The notes: generated by a model not told the origin, from the sequence alone. 64,000 bases of DNA from Marinirhabdus gelatinilytica (GCF_003353425.1 NZ_QRAO01000001.1:558001-622000), one strand, 5' to 3'; counted from the first letter of the stretch, positions 52,816 through 62,663 are shown. Made by a program: numbers and translations.

Positions 52816-53754
52816 TCAGTCCAAATTTTTAAGCATTATACTCGTCATCTCATCGAGCTCTACCTCGTGTTCCCATCCCCAGTCTTCCCTAGCGTGGGAG
52901 TCGTCTATACTTTCGGGCCAAGAGTCGGCTATGGCTTGTCTAAAGTCGGGTTCGTAAGTTATGGTAAAATCTTGCTTTTGCTTTTTAATGCTCGTTGCAA
53001 TTTCTTCGGGATTAAAACTCATAGCGGCTAGGTTATAAGAGTTCCTAATCTTTATATTTCCTGAAGGCGCCTCCATAATACCAATGGTAGCCTTAATGGC
53101 ATCGTCCATATACATCATAGGTAGTGTGGTTTCGGCATTCAGAAAGCAAATATATTGGTTGTGCTTAATTGCCTTGTGGTAAATATCCACGGCATAGTCT
53201 GTAGTGCCGCCCCCTGGCATGGTCTTATAGCTTATAAGCCCGGGGTAACGTATGCTTCGTACATCTATTCCGTGTTTTTTATAATAATATTCGCACCAGC
53301 GTTCTCCTGTTTGCTTGCTTATCCCGTATACCGTACTTGGTTCCATAACGGTACGTTGTGGGGTATTGATTTTTGGGGTAGTGGGGCCAAAGACCGCAAT
53401 GCTAGAGGGCCAAAAAATCTTATCGATCTTTCCGTCCTTTGCCAGGTTTAGCACGTTAAAGAGAGAGTTCATGTTCAAATTCCAGGCTCGCATAGGGAAT
53501 TTCTCTGCAGTGGCAGAGAGCATTGCGGCCATCAAGTATACATCGGTAATTTCATATTTAATAACAATGTCCTGTACCGCCTCATAATCTGTAGCATCCA
53601 ATATTTCAAAGGGGCCGCTTTTCATCATTTCATCGTCTCCCTCCCGTATGTCACTGGCAATTACTTTGTGGGGAGCGTACATATTTCGTAGCGCCATAGT
53701 AAGCTCTGTACCTATTTGCCCGCAAGCACCAATAATGAGGATACGTTTTTTCAT
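52816..53754 (-). CDS. NAD-dependent epimerase-like L-threonine 3-dehydrogenase
   Basis: This 312-residue extended SDR enzyme has the cofactor motif RILIIGACGQIGTELTMALR, LMAAMLSATAEKFPMRAWNL-NMNSLFNVL, and the catalytic Tyr/Lys in STVYGISKQTGE. RYPGLISYKTMPGGGTTDYA and ADSWPESIDDSHAREDWGWE fit the L-threonine dehydrogenase branch of UDP-galactose-epimerase-like proteins described in Flavobacterium frigidimaris. It should oxidise L-threonine to 2-amino-3-ketobutyrate. Length is typical. Transcription is opposite to the preceding surface protein gene. Confidence 0.88.
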   Translation of the reverse strand: MKKRILIIGACGQIGTELTMALRNMYAPHKVIASDIREGDDEMMKSGPFEILDATDYEAVQDIVIKYEITDVYLMAAMLSATAEKFPMRAWNLNMNSLFNVLNLAKDGKIDKIFWPSSIAVFGPTTPKINTPQRTVMEPSTVYGISKQTGERWCEYYYKKHGIDVRSIRYPGLISYKTMPGGGTTDYAVDIYHKAIKHNQYICFLNAETTLPMMYMDDAIKATIGIMEAPSGNIKIRNSYNLAAMSFNPEEIATSIKKQKQDFTITYEPDFRQAIADSWPESIDDSHAREDWGWEHEVELDEMTSIMLKNLD

Positions 53755-53840
53755 AGTTACTTTGTGTAGTTATCAGGGTTAAAATTTTCAATCGTAAAGA
53801 TACACATTCTACACTGTATCAATTTTACATAGCTTTAACT

Positions 53841-53868
53841 TTTGGGAGTACTATAACACTTATATTTG
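53841..53868 (+). promoter_or_regulatory. Promoter of a small lipoprotein gene
   Basis: TTTG (53841-53844) and TATATTTG (53861-53868) are separated by 16 bp. The -7 box is perfect and continues with C (TATATTTGC); the spacing is slightly short. Confidence 0.55.
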
Positions 53869-53887
53869 CGCCATACAGCCTTTTACG

Positions 53888-54481
53888 ATGAAATGTAAGA
53901 TCTCTTTACCTATATGGGCTTTCGCAATACTTTATGTGATGGTAGCGTGTGCAAACTCTTCAGAAGAACAACTACCCGTTACCAATACTGAAGAAAAGAA
54001 CATAGTTTATGGAAGCCATCTGCCTGAATTGCCAAGCCTTTCGGAAGCCGCAAGAACACAGGCCATTGCGTGGTCGGTTTTTGAAGATTTCGAAACAAAC
54101 ACAAAGAGACTCAAGGGGAAGACCAAGCCAGCCATTGGCAATATAGCTGAGCAATTGATCCAGCAAACCGACTCCCTGTTGCTCAACATCCCAGATTCTA
54201 TAGATACACGTCCCGTCCACGCTCGTTTAATACTCGTTAACACAAGGGCAAAGCTTTTAGGGCAATTGGCAAAGGAGCATAATGCAGATTCGCTAAGGCT
54301 GGAGACCAACTTACAGGAAATGAATACCGCGGTGCAAAACCTTTTTATCGAGATGAACCGAAAGTTCAGAAAAGGAAAAATCGACGAACAACTCAAGGAA
54401 ACCGAAAAAAAGGAACTGGAAAAACAACAGAAATTTCTGGACTCGGTCTACAAAGCCGAATTAGAAGATAATAATAATTAA
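53888..54481 (+). CDS. Small lipoprotein with charged helical body
   Basis: The 197-residue product has a hydrophobic N-terminus (ISLPIWAFAILYVMVAC) with Cys-22 as the likely lipid site, preceded by V-A. The mature protein is rich in Glu, Lys, Asn and Gln and is predicted to be helical, with RLILVNTRAKLLGQLAKEHN and a C-terminal stretch of KEKKELEKQQKF type. No family is recognised. It is followed after 58 nt by the M13 peptidase gene in the same direction, and the two are probably co-transcribed. A chaperone-like or tether role is possible but not shown. Confidence 0.8.
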   Translation: MKCKISLPIWAFAILYVMVACANSSEEQLPVTNTEEKNIVYGSHLPELPSLSEAARTQAIAWSVFEDFETNTKRLKGKTKPAIGNIAEQLIQQTDSLLLNIPDSIDTRPVHARLILVNTRAKLLGQLAKEHNADSLRLETNLQEMNTAVQNLFIEMNRKFRKGKIDEQLKETEKKELEKQQKFLDSVYKAELEDNNN

Positions 54482-54539
54482 CTGTAACATTTATAGCAGT
54501 TTCAATACCTATATCCAAACTATTAAATAAACCAATAAA

Positions 54540-56615
54540 ATGAAAAAAAACATCATAACCTCCTTTGCTGCTGTTGCTGCCTTGGCCCTAGTGGTTACTT
54601 CTTGCGACGATAAGGACAAAGGGAAAGACATGGCCCAGGCCGATACCGAGGAAAGAGGTATTATCCTTTCCAATATGGATACCACCGTGAGTCCCAAAAA
54701 AGATTTCTACAATTACGTAAACGGAAACTGGATGAAAAACACCGAAATTCCAGACGACCAAGTACGTTGGGGAGGTTTTGGGGTGTTACGTAAATCAACC
54801 GATAAGGACGTATTGAAAATATTAAACGATGCTAAGGAAAGTGGAAAGTACGGTCCAGAGACAGACCAAGCCAAAGCCTTGGCCATATTCTCTTCAGAAT
54901 TGGATACTGTGGCTAGGAACGAAGCGGGAATCAAACCGTTACAACCAGCCTTGGACGCCATTGCCGGCATTGAAACCGTAGAAGATTTCCAAAAGGTAAT
55001 GACCACCCGTGCAACCGAAATTTCACAACCTTTCTTTGGGATTGCAGCATTTAGCAACCCTAGCAATAGTGCAATGAATTCGGCCTACCTAACTCCAGGT
55101 GGTTTAGGGCTTCCAGATCGTGATTACTATACCAATACAGATCCAAAGTCTATCGAGATTCGCGACAAATACGTAGACCATATTACAAGAATGCTACAGT
55201 ACTTGGGCGATACCGAAGAAGAAGCTCGCAAACAAGCTGAAACTATCTTGGCTTTTGAAACCAAGCTGGCAGAGCCAAGACTGGACAAAGTGGCAAGCCG
55301 TGACTTCAGAAACTTTAACAACCCAAGGAGTATGGAGCAGGTGCAAAACATGGTACCCGCCATACAATGGCAAGAAGCATTAAAAGATTTGGGAGTTACC
55401 AAGACGGTAGATACGCTTATCGTAATGCAACCCAAGTATATGGAAACGGTTCAAAATACCTTATCCCAGAAAAACATCGATACCTGGAAAACAGTAATGC
55501 GCTGGCAAACATTGAACAGTGCCGCAGGAGCCCTTTCTACCGAAATTGAGCGCGCTAACTGGGAGTTCTACAGCCAGTATTTAAGTGGTGCCAAGAAACA
55601 GAAACCAGCAGACGAGCGTGCTCTTAGAACAGTTAACGGAAGCGTAGGAGAAGCTGTGGGACAATTGTACGTAGATGAAAAATTTCCTCCAGAAGCAAAG
55701 GAAAAAGCTGAAACAATGATTGCTAACGTAATCGAAGCATACCAAGATAGAATCATGAACCTAGATTGGATGAGTGAGGAAACCAAGAACAAAGCAGTAG
55801 AAAAACTGAACAAATTTACAGTTAAGATTGGCTATCCGGACAAGTGGGAAGACTACTCATCTATGGATGTAAAGGCAGAAAATTCGTATTACGAAAACAT
55901 GATGGCCGTAAGCGAATGGCAATTCAAGGACAACTTGGATAAGATAAACGAGCCTGTGGATAGGACGGAGTGGGGTATGTCGCCCCAAACGGTGAACGCA
56001 TATTTCAATCCTTTCAATAACGAAATTGTATTCCCAGCTGCAATACTACAACCACCTTTCTACGATTACAAAGCAGACGAAGCGGTGAACTACGGTGGAA
56101 TAGGAGCCGTTATCGGTCACGAAATCTCACACGCTTTTGATGATAGCGGTGCCCGTTTTGACGGTGACGGAAACTTGGTAAACTGGTGGACCGATGAGGA
56201 CCTTGAAAAATTCACCCAGCGAGGAAATGCCTTGGCTGAGCAGTATGACAAGGTAGAGGTGCTTGACAGTGTGTTCATTAACGGTAAATTTACATTAGGA
56301 GAAAACATTGGTGATCTTGGTGGATTGTTAGGTGCTTATGACGGCCTTCAGAAATTTTATGAAGAAAACGGCCGCCCTGGAAAAATCGATGGATTTACTC
56401 CAGAGCAGCGCTTCTTTATGAGCTGGGCAACAGTTTGGAGAACCAAGCAACGTGATGAAGCATTGCGCACACAAATTAAAACAGACCCACACTCTCCAGG
56501 TATGTACCGTGCCACGGAACCGTTAAAGAATATTGATGCTTTTTACGAAGCTTTTGATATTAAGGAAGGCGATCCTATGTACGTAGCCCCAGAAGACAGG
56601 GTGCGTATTTGGTAA
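54540..56615 (+). CDS. M13-family (neprilysin-like) metallopeptidase lipoprotein
   Basis: This 691-residue peptidase has a lipoprotein signal (FAAVAALALVVTSC, Cys-22) and the M13 plan: an N-terminal domain beginning KDFYNYVNGNWMKNTEIPDD, the zinc motif HEISH at residues 527-531 (VIGHEISHAFDDSGARFDG), the third ligand Glu-588 in ENIGDLGG and Asp-592, and the C-terminal FMSWATVWRTKQRDE with RATEPLKNIDAFYEAFDI. It should cleave peptides in the periplasm or at the outer membrane. Length is normal for M13. A terminator follows. Confidence 0.96.
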   Translation: MKKNIITSFAAVAALALVVTSCDDKDKGKDMAQADTEERGIILSNMDTTVSPKKDFYNYVNGNWMKNTEIPDDQVRWGGFGVLRKSTDKDVLKILNDAKESGKYGPETDQAKALAIFSSELDTVARNEAGIKPLQPALDAIAGIETVEDFQKVMTTRATEISQPFFGIAAFSNPSNSAMNSAYLTPGGLGLPDRDYYTNTDPKSIEIRDKYVDHITRMLQYLGDTEEEARKQAETILAFETKLAEPRLDKVASRDFRNFNNPRSMEQVQNMVPAIQWQEALKDLGVTKTVDTLIVMQPKYMETVQNTLSQKNIDTWKTVMRWQTLNSAAGALSTEIERANWEFYSQYLSGAKKQKPADERALRTVNGSVGEAVGQLYVDEKFPPEAKEKAETMIANVIEAYQDRIMNLDWMSEETKNKAVEKLNKFTVKIGYPDKWEDYSSMDVKAENSYYENMMAVSEWQFKDNLDKINEPVDRTEWGMSPQTVNAYFNPFNNEIVFPAAILQPPFYDYKADEAVNYGGIGAVIGHEISHAFDDSGARFDGDGNLVNWWTDEDLEKFTQRGNALAEQYDKVEVLDSVFINGKFTLGENIGDLGGLLGAYDGLQKFYEENGRPGKIDGFTPEQRFFMSWATVWRTKQRDEALRTQIKTDPHSPGMYRATEPLKNIDAFYEAFDIKEGDPMYVAPEDRVRIW

Positions 56616-56634
56616 TACCGAAAAATAAAAAAAT

Positions 56635-56666
56635 AAAAAGGAGTCCATCTTGGGCTCCTTTTTTTA
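56635..56666 (+). terminator. Intrinsic terminator
   Basis: AAAAAGGAGTCC pairs with GGGCTCCTTTTT around a short loop, one mismatch, then T residues. Confidence 0.87.
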
Positions 56667-56761
56667 TAAGAAATAGTATAATTCCCACCTTGAGTTGGAA
56701 GGGGGTTGTAATCCAAGTGCTCATTAAATCTAAGCACATCAAATCATCAACTAATTCGTTT

Positions 56762-57556
56762 TCAAATATCCTCTAGAAACGTATAATTCAAAATCTTTTC
56801 TAAAGTAACCGAACCCACTTGTTTGAAACCCCTGTCCTCATTTTTGGCATATTGTGGGGGGTCCAATCCCAATTCTTTGGCTTTTTTGGTATAGTAGTCC
56901 TTTTTCAAGGGGTGGTTGGGATGTACTGCATTAAAGATATGGCCGAAGGCTTGTTGCTTTAATATTTCAACCAAAATGGCAATGCAATCGGTACGGTGTA
57001 TCAGGTTCACAGGGGCGTTACCTCCACTTAAATCGGTTCTTCCGGCCAAGTAGCGTGCGGGCTGTCTAGAGCCACCTATAAGGCCTCCAAACCTTACTAT
57101 ACTGGTAGCTGGGCTTGCGGTAAAAAATAATTGCTCCACTTGTTTCAGTTGACGGCCTGCTTCATTTTCGGGTTTTGGAACATCGGTCTCGGTTACGGTA
57201 CCCTGCTCGTCACCATACACAGAGGTACTACTTATAAAGATACACTTGGGAACCTTCGCCATTTCAATTTCAGCCAAAAAACGGGTCATCTTCAGCACAT
57301 AATCGGCCCCGGTATTTCTACGTAACCCTGGGGGTATCATAATAATGAGCACCTCTAGATTTTCAAGAAAGGCTTGAGGCTCTCCGTTTACGCCAGTTTC
57401 AGTAATTTCTAGAGGAAAAGCGTTGTATCCTTTTTGTTGGAGGGACGTAGCTTTTTGTAACGATGTTGCCGTGCCCTTTACGGTATGTCCCAGTGTTTTT
57501 AGTTTGGCGGCCAAGGGTTTCCCCAACCAGCCCAATCCGGCTATGCCTATTATCAT
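56762..57556 (-). CDS. NAD(P)-binding epimerase/SDR-like protein
   Basis: The 264-residue protein starts with MIIGIAGLGWLGKPLAAKLK, a Rossmann dinucleotide-binding site, and contains IFISSTSVYGDEQGTVTETD and VNLIHRTDCIAILVEIL, which match extended SDR proteins of the YeeZ type. The YxxxK active site is not clear, so oxidoreductase activity is uncertain. It may act on a nucleotide sugar or other carbohydrate. It is convergent with the M13 peptidase gene and lies upstream, on the same strand, of nothing obviously related. Confidence 0.83.
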   Translation of the reverse strand: MIIGIAGLGWLGKPLAAKLKTLGHTVKGTATSLQKATSLQQKGYNAFPLEITETGVNGEPQAFLENLEVLIIMIPPGLRRNTGADYVLKMTRFLAEIEMAKVPKCIFISSTSVYGDEQGTVTETDVPKPENEAGRQLKQVEQLFFTASPATSIVRFGGLIGGSRQPARYLAGRTDLSGGNAPVNLIHRTDCIAILVEILKQQAFGHIFNAVHPNHPLKKDYYTKKAKELGLDPPQYAKNEDRGFKQVGSVTLEKILNYTFLEDI

Positions 57557-57610
57557 AAATTGAAATTTTCTAGTTTCAAGCTTGGTTTTTTAAAGAATTG
57601 AAGATATACC

Positions 57611-59980
57611 TTATTCAACCGAAATTGGGGATACCATCGATGAATCTGTAGCTTTTTCAACCTCAAGCATCAAGTCGTCCACCACGAAGCTACGGTGTAT
57701 CACCACTGCATCGGTATTAACAAAGGGCTTTGGCATAGTATGCTTAGGTCTTTTGTTGATAGAAAACTGAGGGTGCGCAAGCAGGTCGTAAGAATACTCC
57801 AACACCTGAAAGTTGAGCGGTATATCTTTTTGAACCGAAAAAGAAACTTCCAGCGAATCTTCATCTGCCACAAAATAACGCAATAGCATATTGCTTTTAC
57901 GGTTGTGGAAAGCATTATCCGTTGTGTCTTTGGGAACAATCTTTCCATTAAATGAAAGGGTTTCAAATTGTGTTTCAGCGTTTGTATACAGCCCTATTTC
58001 GTGGACATCTCTCTTTGGAATAATAGTAAATGTTACCTTCCTTGTATTTTGCAGGGTGGTATCCTGTTCCAGTCTTAGCTCCAAGGGTGCGATGTTCTTG
58101 GAAGGTGCCTTGGCTGCAAAACTATAACCTGTATTGTATTTACTTCCTGCGGCACTGGTTACGTATTTACTGGCTTTTTCGGGGTTTTCACCCAAGTATC
58201 CTTGGGTCCAGGGGTCTAGAACCTTGTCGTAAGTAAGCCAAAAGCTCTCGTTGGTATCTGTATTTTGATAGTATACCAAGCTATTGGGCTTTTGGCGGGT
58301 TTCGGTAAAGTCACTTTTGGCGTGGGCCACAAAGAATAATACGACCGTAAAAAGGAAACTTCCCAAAGCAATCATGTTTTTCCAACGATAAAACCCAAAA
58401 ACGGGAACCAACAACCCAAACAGCAATACGACAAATACACAACTAATCACCAACATCTTCAAACCTAATCCCACAGGAAAAAACTGAATGAGCGGCGCAA
58501 AAAACGAAAGTGCGGGAACAGCCAATAATGTTAAGAAAATCAGACTCGGCTTTTCCTGTTTCAGCAGCACAAAAAGGGATAACAACCCAAAAAATATAGG
58601 AATGATCCAATACGCAGCACCCTTTAAGAATATTGCAACGGCTGCGTTCACAATGAGCCACAGGGTTAGCGGTGCCACGTAAAAGCTAGCAACTGCTTTT
58701 TTGGAATTAAACTTTCGGTATATTTTAAAAGTGATGGCAGTTGAGAGTAGTACAAAAAATGCTATGTACCAATGGCCATTGTATGTGAAACCGTGCTGTA
58801 TTTCGGTATATTGGGGATAGATAGCTTTTAATAGCATCCAGCCCAAATAGCCTAGAGCACCGCAAATAACCAGTGATAGTAGCAGTGCTCCAAAACCTCT
58901 GCCCACTGCTTTCCCTTGTAGTCTTCTTTTTGAAAACCCATAAAAAAGCAACACTAAAAATAGTGCCACCGCAACCACGAGCATAGGAATGACCCATGAA
59001 AAAGAGTAGGTGACCATCTTTACAAAAGGAGCGTTTACGTACACGTGATCTTGTTCGGCCTTTAGGGTGGAAAGATCTGCCTCTGCAAAATAATGAAGCA
59101 ATGGCAATAGGTAACTTCCTTGGTGCTGTAGTGTTTCTCGGTCTAATCGTTCATAGGTGTCGTTGGCGGTATGGTAGTCGTAATGGTCGTCTATAAACGC
59201 GAAGAAAAAACTATCTATATCGCCGTCTTTACGAAATATGGTAGAGTCTGTATCATTGGGCAACATTTTATAGATACTGTACATCAAGGATGAAGCAACG
59301 GGGTACTCAGGATTAGCGGCTACAAACGCTTTTATGAGATTGGCATTCCCGCCGTTGGTCTCCAAGATCATATTACTGGGGCCACCACTTCCACGGGCTT
59401 CAAAATTAAGCACGAGACCTGCGTTTTTGGCCAGTGGGTGCTCGTTTACGAACAGCTGGGCACCATCTAGCCCAATTTCCTCAGCATCGGTAAAAAGGAC
59501 TACAATATCGTTTTTGGGCTGTTTGCCAGCGGCTTTGTATGCCCGCAAGCTTTCTAGGATTGTAACAATGCCACTTCCTGCATCGCTGGCACCAAAACTG
59601 GGAACTTTGGCACTATCGTAATGCGAAAGTAACACAAGCGATTTTCCGTTTCCTGTTCCTTTCCAAACGCCAATAATATTCTTGGGGCGGTCCAAACCTC
59701 GCCAGCCTTTGTTTAGCACAAAGCCTTCCTGTACCTCGGTCTCAAGCCCCAGGGCCTGTAATTCCTTTAATAAAAACGCACGTACTCGAGTATGTTCCTC
59801 GCTACCGTGGTAATGTGGCGCTTTGGAAATTTCCTTTAGGGGGGTGAGGGCACGTTGGGTTGAAAATTCGGTTGGTGGAGCGCTGGCATCTACGCCCTCG
59901 TTCGGCATTAAACTAAAAAAGCTATACCAAATAAAGAACAGAACGAGTAAAAAAGAGAGGATGCCGGAGAGGAATTTCAT
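57611..59980 (-). CDS. M28-family peptidase with C-terminal membrane helices
   Basis: This 789-residue protein begins with a membrane anchor (LSFLLVLFFIWYSFFSLM). The M28 catalytic domain follows with its zinc ligands: His and Asp in LLSHYDSAKV, Asp in FGASDAGSG, Glu-Glu in FTDAEEIGLDG, Glu in NFEARGSGG and His in YDYHTANDTYERLD. Then come about eight or nine membrane helices (residues 320-560) and a C-terminal beta domain. The layout resembles eukaryotic Fxna/ERMP1 proteins. It probably acts as an aminopeptidase on the outer face of the inner membrane; the substrate is unknown. Confidence 0.92.
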   Translation of the reverse strand: MKFLSGILSFLLVLFFIWYSFFSLMPNEGVDASAPPTEFSTQRALTPLKEISKAPHYHGSEEHTRVRAFLLKELQALGLETEVQEGFVLNKGWRGLDRPKNIIGVWKGTGNGKSLVLLSHYDSAKVPSFGASDAGSGIVTILESLRAYKAAGKQPKNDIVVLFTDAEEIGLDGAQLFVNEHPLAKNAGLVLNFEARGSGGPSNMILETNGGNANLIKAFVAANPEYPVASSLMYSIYKMLPNDTDSTIFRKDGDIDSFFFAFIDDHYDYHTANDTYERLDRETLQHQGSYLLPLLHYFAEADLSTLKAEQDHVYVNAPFVKMVTYSFSWVIPMLVVAVALFLVLLFYGFSKRRLQGKAVGRGFGALLLSLVICGALGYLGWMLLKAIYPQYTEIQHGFTYNGHWYIAFFVLLSTAITFKIYRKFNSKKAVASFYVAPLTLWLIVNAAVAIFLKGAAYWIIPIFFGLLSLFVLLKQEKPSLIFLTLLAVPALSFFAPLIQFFPVGLGLKMLVISCVFVVLLFGLLVPVFGFYRWKNMIALGSFLFTVVLFFVAHAKSDFTETRQKPNSLVYYQNTDTNESFWLTYDKVLDPWTQGYLGENPEKASKYVTSAAGSKYNTGYSFAAKAPSKNIAPLELRLEQDTTLQNTRKVTFTIIPKRDVHEIGLYTNAETQFETLSFNGKIVPKDTTDNAFHNRKSNMLLRYFVADEDSLEVSFSVQKDIPLNFQVLEYSYDLLAHPQFSINKRPKHTMPKPFVNTDAVVIHRSFVVDDLMLEVEKATDSSMVSPISVE

Positions 59981-60096
59981 AGGGTTGGTTTTGGTGTTTT
60001 AAAAGTACAACATTTCAGTAAAAATGAATTCAGTTGAAATTTCCTTAACACAAAGCAATGGTTTTTTTACGTATCTTACCCTAAAGAAATGAAGTT

Positions 60097-60561
60097 ATGG
60101 CAATTAAAAGTTATATAGGCAAACGTGCCAAGGCAACAAAAGGTTCTTCTGAAAATATTAAGGTCTCAGACTATATGAGCACCAACTTGACCACCTTTAG
60201 GCCCGAACAGACCGTGCTGGAAGTGATGAACACGTTTATAAAGAAAAAGATATCCGGAGGTCCTGTTGTGAACGAAAAAAATGAACTGGTGGGTATTATT
60301 TCTGAAGGTGATTGTATGAAACAGATAAGCACCAGTCGCTACCACAATCACCCCATGCAGGATGCAAAAGTAGAGGACCATATGGTGAAAGAGGTAGAGA
60401 CCATAGATGGTGAAATGAACGTCTTTGATGCCGCTGATAAATTCCTGAATGCCAAACGCCGCCGTTTTCCCATCGTGCGAGAAGGAAAGTTGGTAGGCCT
60501 CATTAGCCAAAAAGATGTCTTAAAAGCTGCATTGGAATTGAAAGGCAATACGTGGAAGTAA
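60097..60561 (+). CDS. CBS-domain protein
   Basis: The 154-residue protein has two CBS motifs (VSDYMSTNLTTFRPEQTVLE; GGPVVNEKNELVGIISEGDC; VEDHMVKEVETIDGEMNVFD; RRRFPIVREGKLVGLISQKD). Paired CBS domains (a Bateman module) bind adenosine nucleotides and regulate partner proteins. There is no attached enzyme or transporter, so it is probably a small cytoplasmic nucleotide sensor. The N-terminal basic stretch (IGKRAKATKGSSENIK) is typical of stand-alone CBS proteins in this group. No partner can be inferred from the neighbours. Confidence 0.9.
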   Translation: MAIKSYIGKRAKATKGSSENIKVSDYMSTNLTTFRPEQTVLEVMNTFIKKKISGGPVVNEKNELVGIISEGDCMKQISTSRYHNHPMQDAKVEDHMVKEVETIDGEMNVFDAADKFLNAKRRRFPIVREGKLVGLISQKDVLKAALELKGNTWK

Positions 60562-60593
60562 ACCTTGACAGTTGAGCGGTTCAATATCCGTTC

Positions 60594-60950
60594 TTAAAGG
60601 ATCACTTCCGTCTTTACCAGCAAGTACCAATCGTTGTCCAAGGGCAAATAGCCTTGGTCATACACATAATTATATACACTGCCGGTTTTGGTAACGTACT
60701 GGCTGGTATAGAACTTAAAATTGAAACCGTGCTTTAGCATGGTTTCTTTTTTTACCTTGGTTTTGCCCTTTGTGTTCAACGCTTCCAAGATGCGGTAGTT
60801 TTTACGAAGCCTGTTGTTTATGTTCCGCAACAGATTTTTACCGTCTTTGTTCAACGAATTGTTATATGCGTTGCGGCAGGCATCGCTACAAAACCGCTTG
60901 TCTGCACGCCCTATCAATTTATCGCCACATTCTACACACTTTCGCTCCAT
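60594..60950 (-). CDS. Small zinc-ribbon protein (DUF2116-like)
   Basis: This 118-residue protein has an N-terminal zinc ribbon: CVECGDKLIGRADKRFCSDA-C. The four Cys form CxxC and CxxxC pairs that bind one zinc. The rest is basic (NNRLRKNYRILEALNTKGKT-KVKKET), with a beta-rich end (YVYDQGYLPLDNDWYLLVKT). The basic surface and zinc ribbon suggest nucleic-acid binding, but no target is known. It has no signal peptide and is transcribed alone, upstream of the DUF6268-type barrel gene on the same strand. Confidence 0.85.
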   Translation of the reverse strand: MERKCVECGDKLIGRADKRFCSDACRNAYNNSLNKDGKNLLRNINNRLRKNYRILEALNTKGKTKVKKETMLKHGFNFKFYTSQYVTKTGSVYNYVYDQGYLPLDNDWYLLVKTEVIL

Positions 60951-61039
60951 AGTTTAAAGATAAAGAAGTTTTTGAAAATGCAACACCATTACCTTTAGCC
61001 TTTGTAGCTTTACTTTGTTGTGCAGGTAGGGGGAGCATT

Positions 61040-61966
61040 TTATTCATCCCCGTCCAATACAGGTGTGGCAGGCGATTTGTCTGAAATATTAAAACGATAA
61101 ATAGCTTCAAATTTAAGATAGAGTCCGCCACTAATTTCAGGATTTAGCGGCTCACGATCGTCCCCAAAACTGAATGCCGAAAGCCCCAGATCAATGGTTT
61201 CGCCATTGCGGTACAGTTCATAATTGCTACTGGAGTACCCAAACTTAGCCCGTAGCAGCACGCTTTTTTGCAACGCGTTGAATTGTAGGTAGGTAGCAAA
61301 GTTCAGTTCGGTCACGTCGGCATACACATTGGCGTCGTTTTCGGTAATTCGGAAACTTCGGCCAATTCCTACATAGTCCATCCCTAATGTTATAATGTCC
61401 ATAGTGTAGTTTATGTCTACGGCAATGGGGAGCGATACGTCCATTTCAAATTTATTGTTGGGGCTCAAATAGTACCACCCCACGATGGGTGTGGTAAACA
61501 CACCAAAGGCTTCGGTAGAAGCGTAGAGCCCAAAGCGGTATTTCAAGTGTTCGGTTTTTTGGTATTTCAGCAATCCTACCCCTCCAAAATAGAAATCCTC
61601 GCCCGTACTGTTCACATAATCTGATGCTACTTTGGGCAAAAACACCACGGTACTGCTCCAGCGGTCGTTATAGGTAGAGGCCAGCCCCACTTTTATTATT
61701 GTGCTGTGAAGGGAAGTGAACGGGCCTTCAGGCTGTAGCTGGAGGTTGCTACGGTTGTAGACTGCTCCCGTGATAACGGCGTGATCGTCGTTCAAGACAA
61801 TGGGTACAGTAAGGTCGGCATCAAAAGATTTCACAAAAGTACTGTTTGCAGTACCTTCAAAATCGTTGTTAAAGGTTTGCCCGTAGCCTATCCGTAATAG
61901 GTCTACATAATCTTGGGCAAATAATGTTGGAGCTACAAGGCAAAACAGCAAATAGATTTTTTTCAA
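61040..61966 (-). CDS. DUF6268-like outer-membrane beta-barrel protein
   Basis: The 308-residue protein has a signal peptide (MKKIYLLFCLVAPTLFAQDY) and alternating strands with many Tyr and Asn, as in small outer-membrane barrels (DLTVPIVLNDDHAVITGAVY; KVGLASTYNDRWSSTVVFLP; FEMDVSLPIAVDINYTMDII). I recognise it as likely DUF6268. A final strand ends KFEAIYRFNIS before a short acidic tail. It may form a pore or be a structural protein; function is unknown. The DUF number is from memory of family sequence, so treat it as tentative. Confidence 0.8.
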   Translation of the reverse strand: MKKIYLLFCLVAPTLFAQDYVDLLRIGYGQTFNNDFEGTANSTFVKSFDADLTVPIVLNDDHAVITGAVYNRSNLQLQPEGPFTSLHSTIIKVGLASTYNDRWSSTVVFLPKVASDYVNSTGEDFYFGGVGLLKYQKTEHLKYRFGLYASTEAFGVFTTPIVGWYYLSPNNKFEMDVSLPIAVDINYTMDIITLGMDYVGIGRSFRITENDANVYADVTELNFATYLQFNALQKSVLLRAKFGYSSSNYELYRNGETIDLGLSAFSFGDDREPLNPEISGGLYLKFEAIYRFNISDKSPATPVLDGDE

Positions 61967-62039
61967 GATAAATGGTATTTGGTAGGTTGCTAAAGATAGA
62001 AAAAATAGTGAATTACTTGTTCAAACAATATTTTGGGCT

Positions 62040-62073
62040 TTTGGAAAGTTTAGTATAAATAAGCATATATTTG
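62040..62073 (+). promoter_or_regulatory. Promoter of the 190-residue lipoprotein gene
   Basis: TTTG (62040-62043) and the perfect -7 box TATATTTG (62066-62073, followed by C) are separated by 22 bp. Predicted leader is about 14 nt. Confidence 0.55.
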
Positions 62074-62090
62074 CCCAAAATAAATCAATT

Positions 62091-62663
62091 ATGAAAAACT
62101 TAAAAACAATTGTAATCGCTTTTATGGCCGTGGCAACTTTAGTGGCCTGTAAAAGTGACGACGATAATAACGAACAAGAGGCTTTTTTATTCAGTAACAC
62201 GAACCTAGCAGGTAATCACGACCTTACTTTTTTTACTATGAATGCGGAAATTATGGGTGAGGTAGCTGGGTTCCCTACAACTGTTATTATAGATGGTGTA
62301 GGGGATACCTTTCAGACAGTGGTGGATTTTACTGAAAATGGCACTATGTTATTGGATGGACAGTTTCGTATAGTAACAGAGGTTACAGTTGCAGGGGCAC
62401 CCGTTCCTTCAGACCCTGTGATAATTGACTTGGAGAACGAACAGGGAACTTACAGCATAGGCACTAATGCACAAACCATTACATTCGCCAATGTAAACAG
62501 TGACATACAGGTGATACAAGAGTTCCCTATAGATATAGTAAATGGTACCTGGGATGTGGCCTTGTTCAACGAAAATGAATTGCGTTTAACAAAGATGGAA
62601 ACCACTACCACAGCAGATGGTGATGCAGATATTATTGCAGAAATGAGATTTTTGAGACAATAA
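62091..62663 (+). CDS. Small lipoprotein of unknown function
   Basis: The 190-residue product has a classic Bacteroidota lipoprotein start: IVIAFMAVATLVACKSDDDN, with Cys-20 followed by KSDDDNNEQE, an acidic surface-export-like signal. The mature part is beta-rich (LAGNHDLTFFTMNAEIMGEV; TVVDFTENGTMLLDGQFRIV; NGTWDVALFNENELRLTKME), resembling a lipocalin-like barrel. The acidic residues right after the Cys fit the lipoprotein export signal that sends proteins to the cell surface in this phylum. No function is assigned. A terminator follows. Confidence 0.83.
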   Translation: MKNLKTIVIAFMAVATLVACKSDDDNNEQEAFLFSNTNLAGNHDLTFFTMNAEIMGEVAGFPTTVIIDGVGDTFQTVVDFTENGTMLLDGQFRIVTEVTVAGAPVPSDPVIIDLENEQGTYSIGTNAQTITFANVNSDIQVIQEFPIDIVNGTWDVALFNENELRLTKMETTTTADGDADIIAEMRFLRQ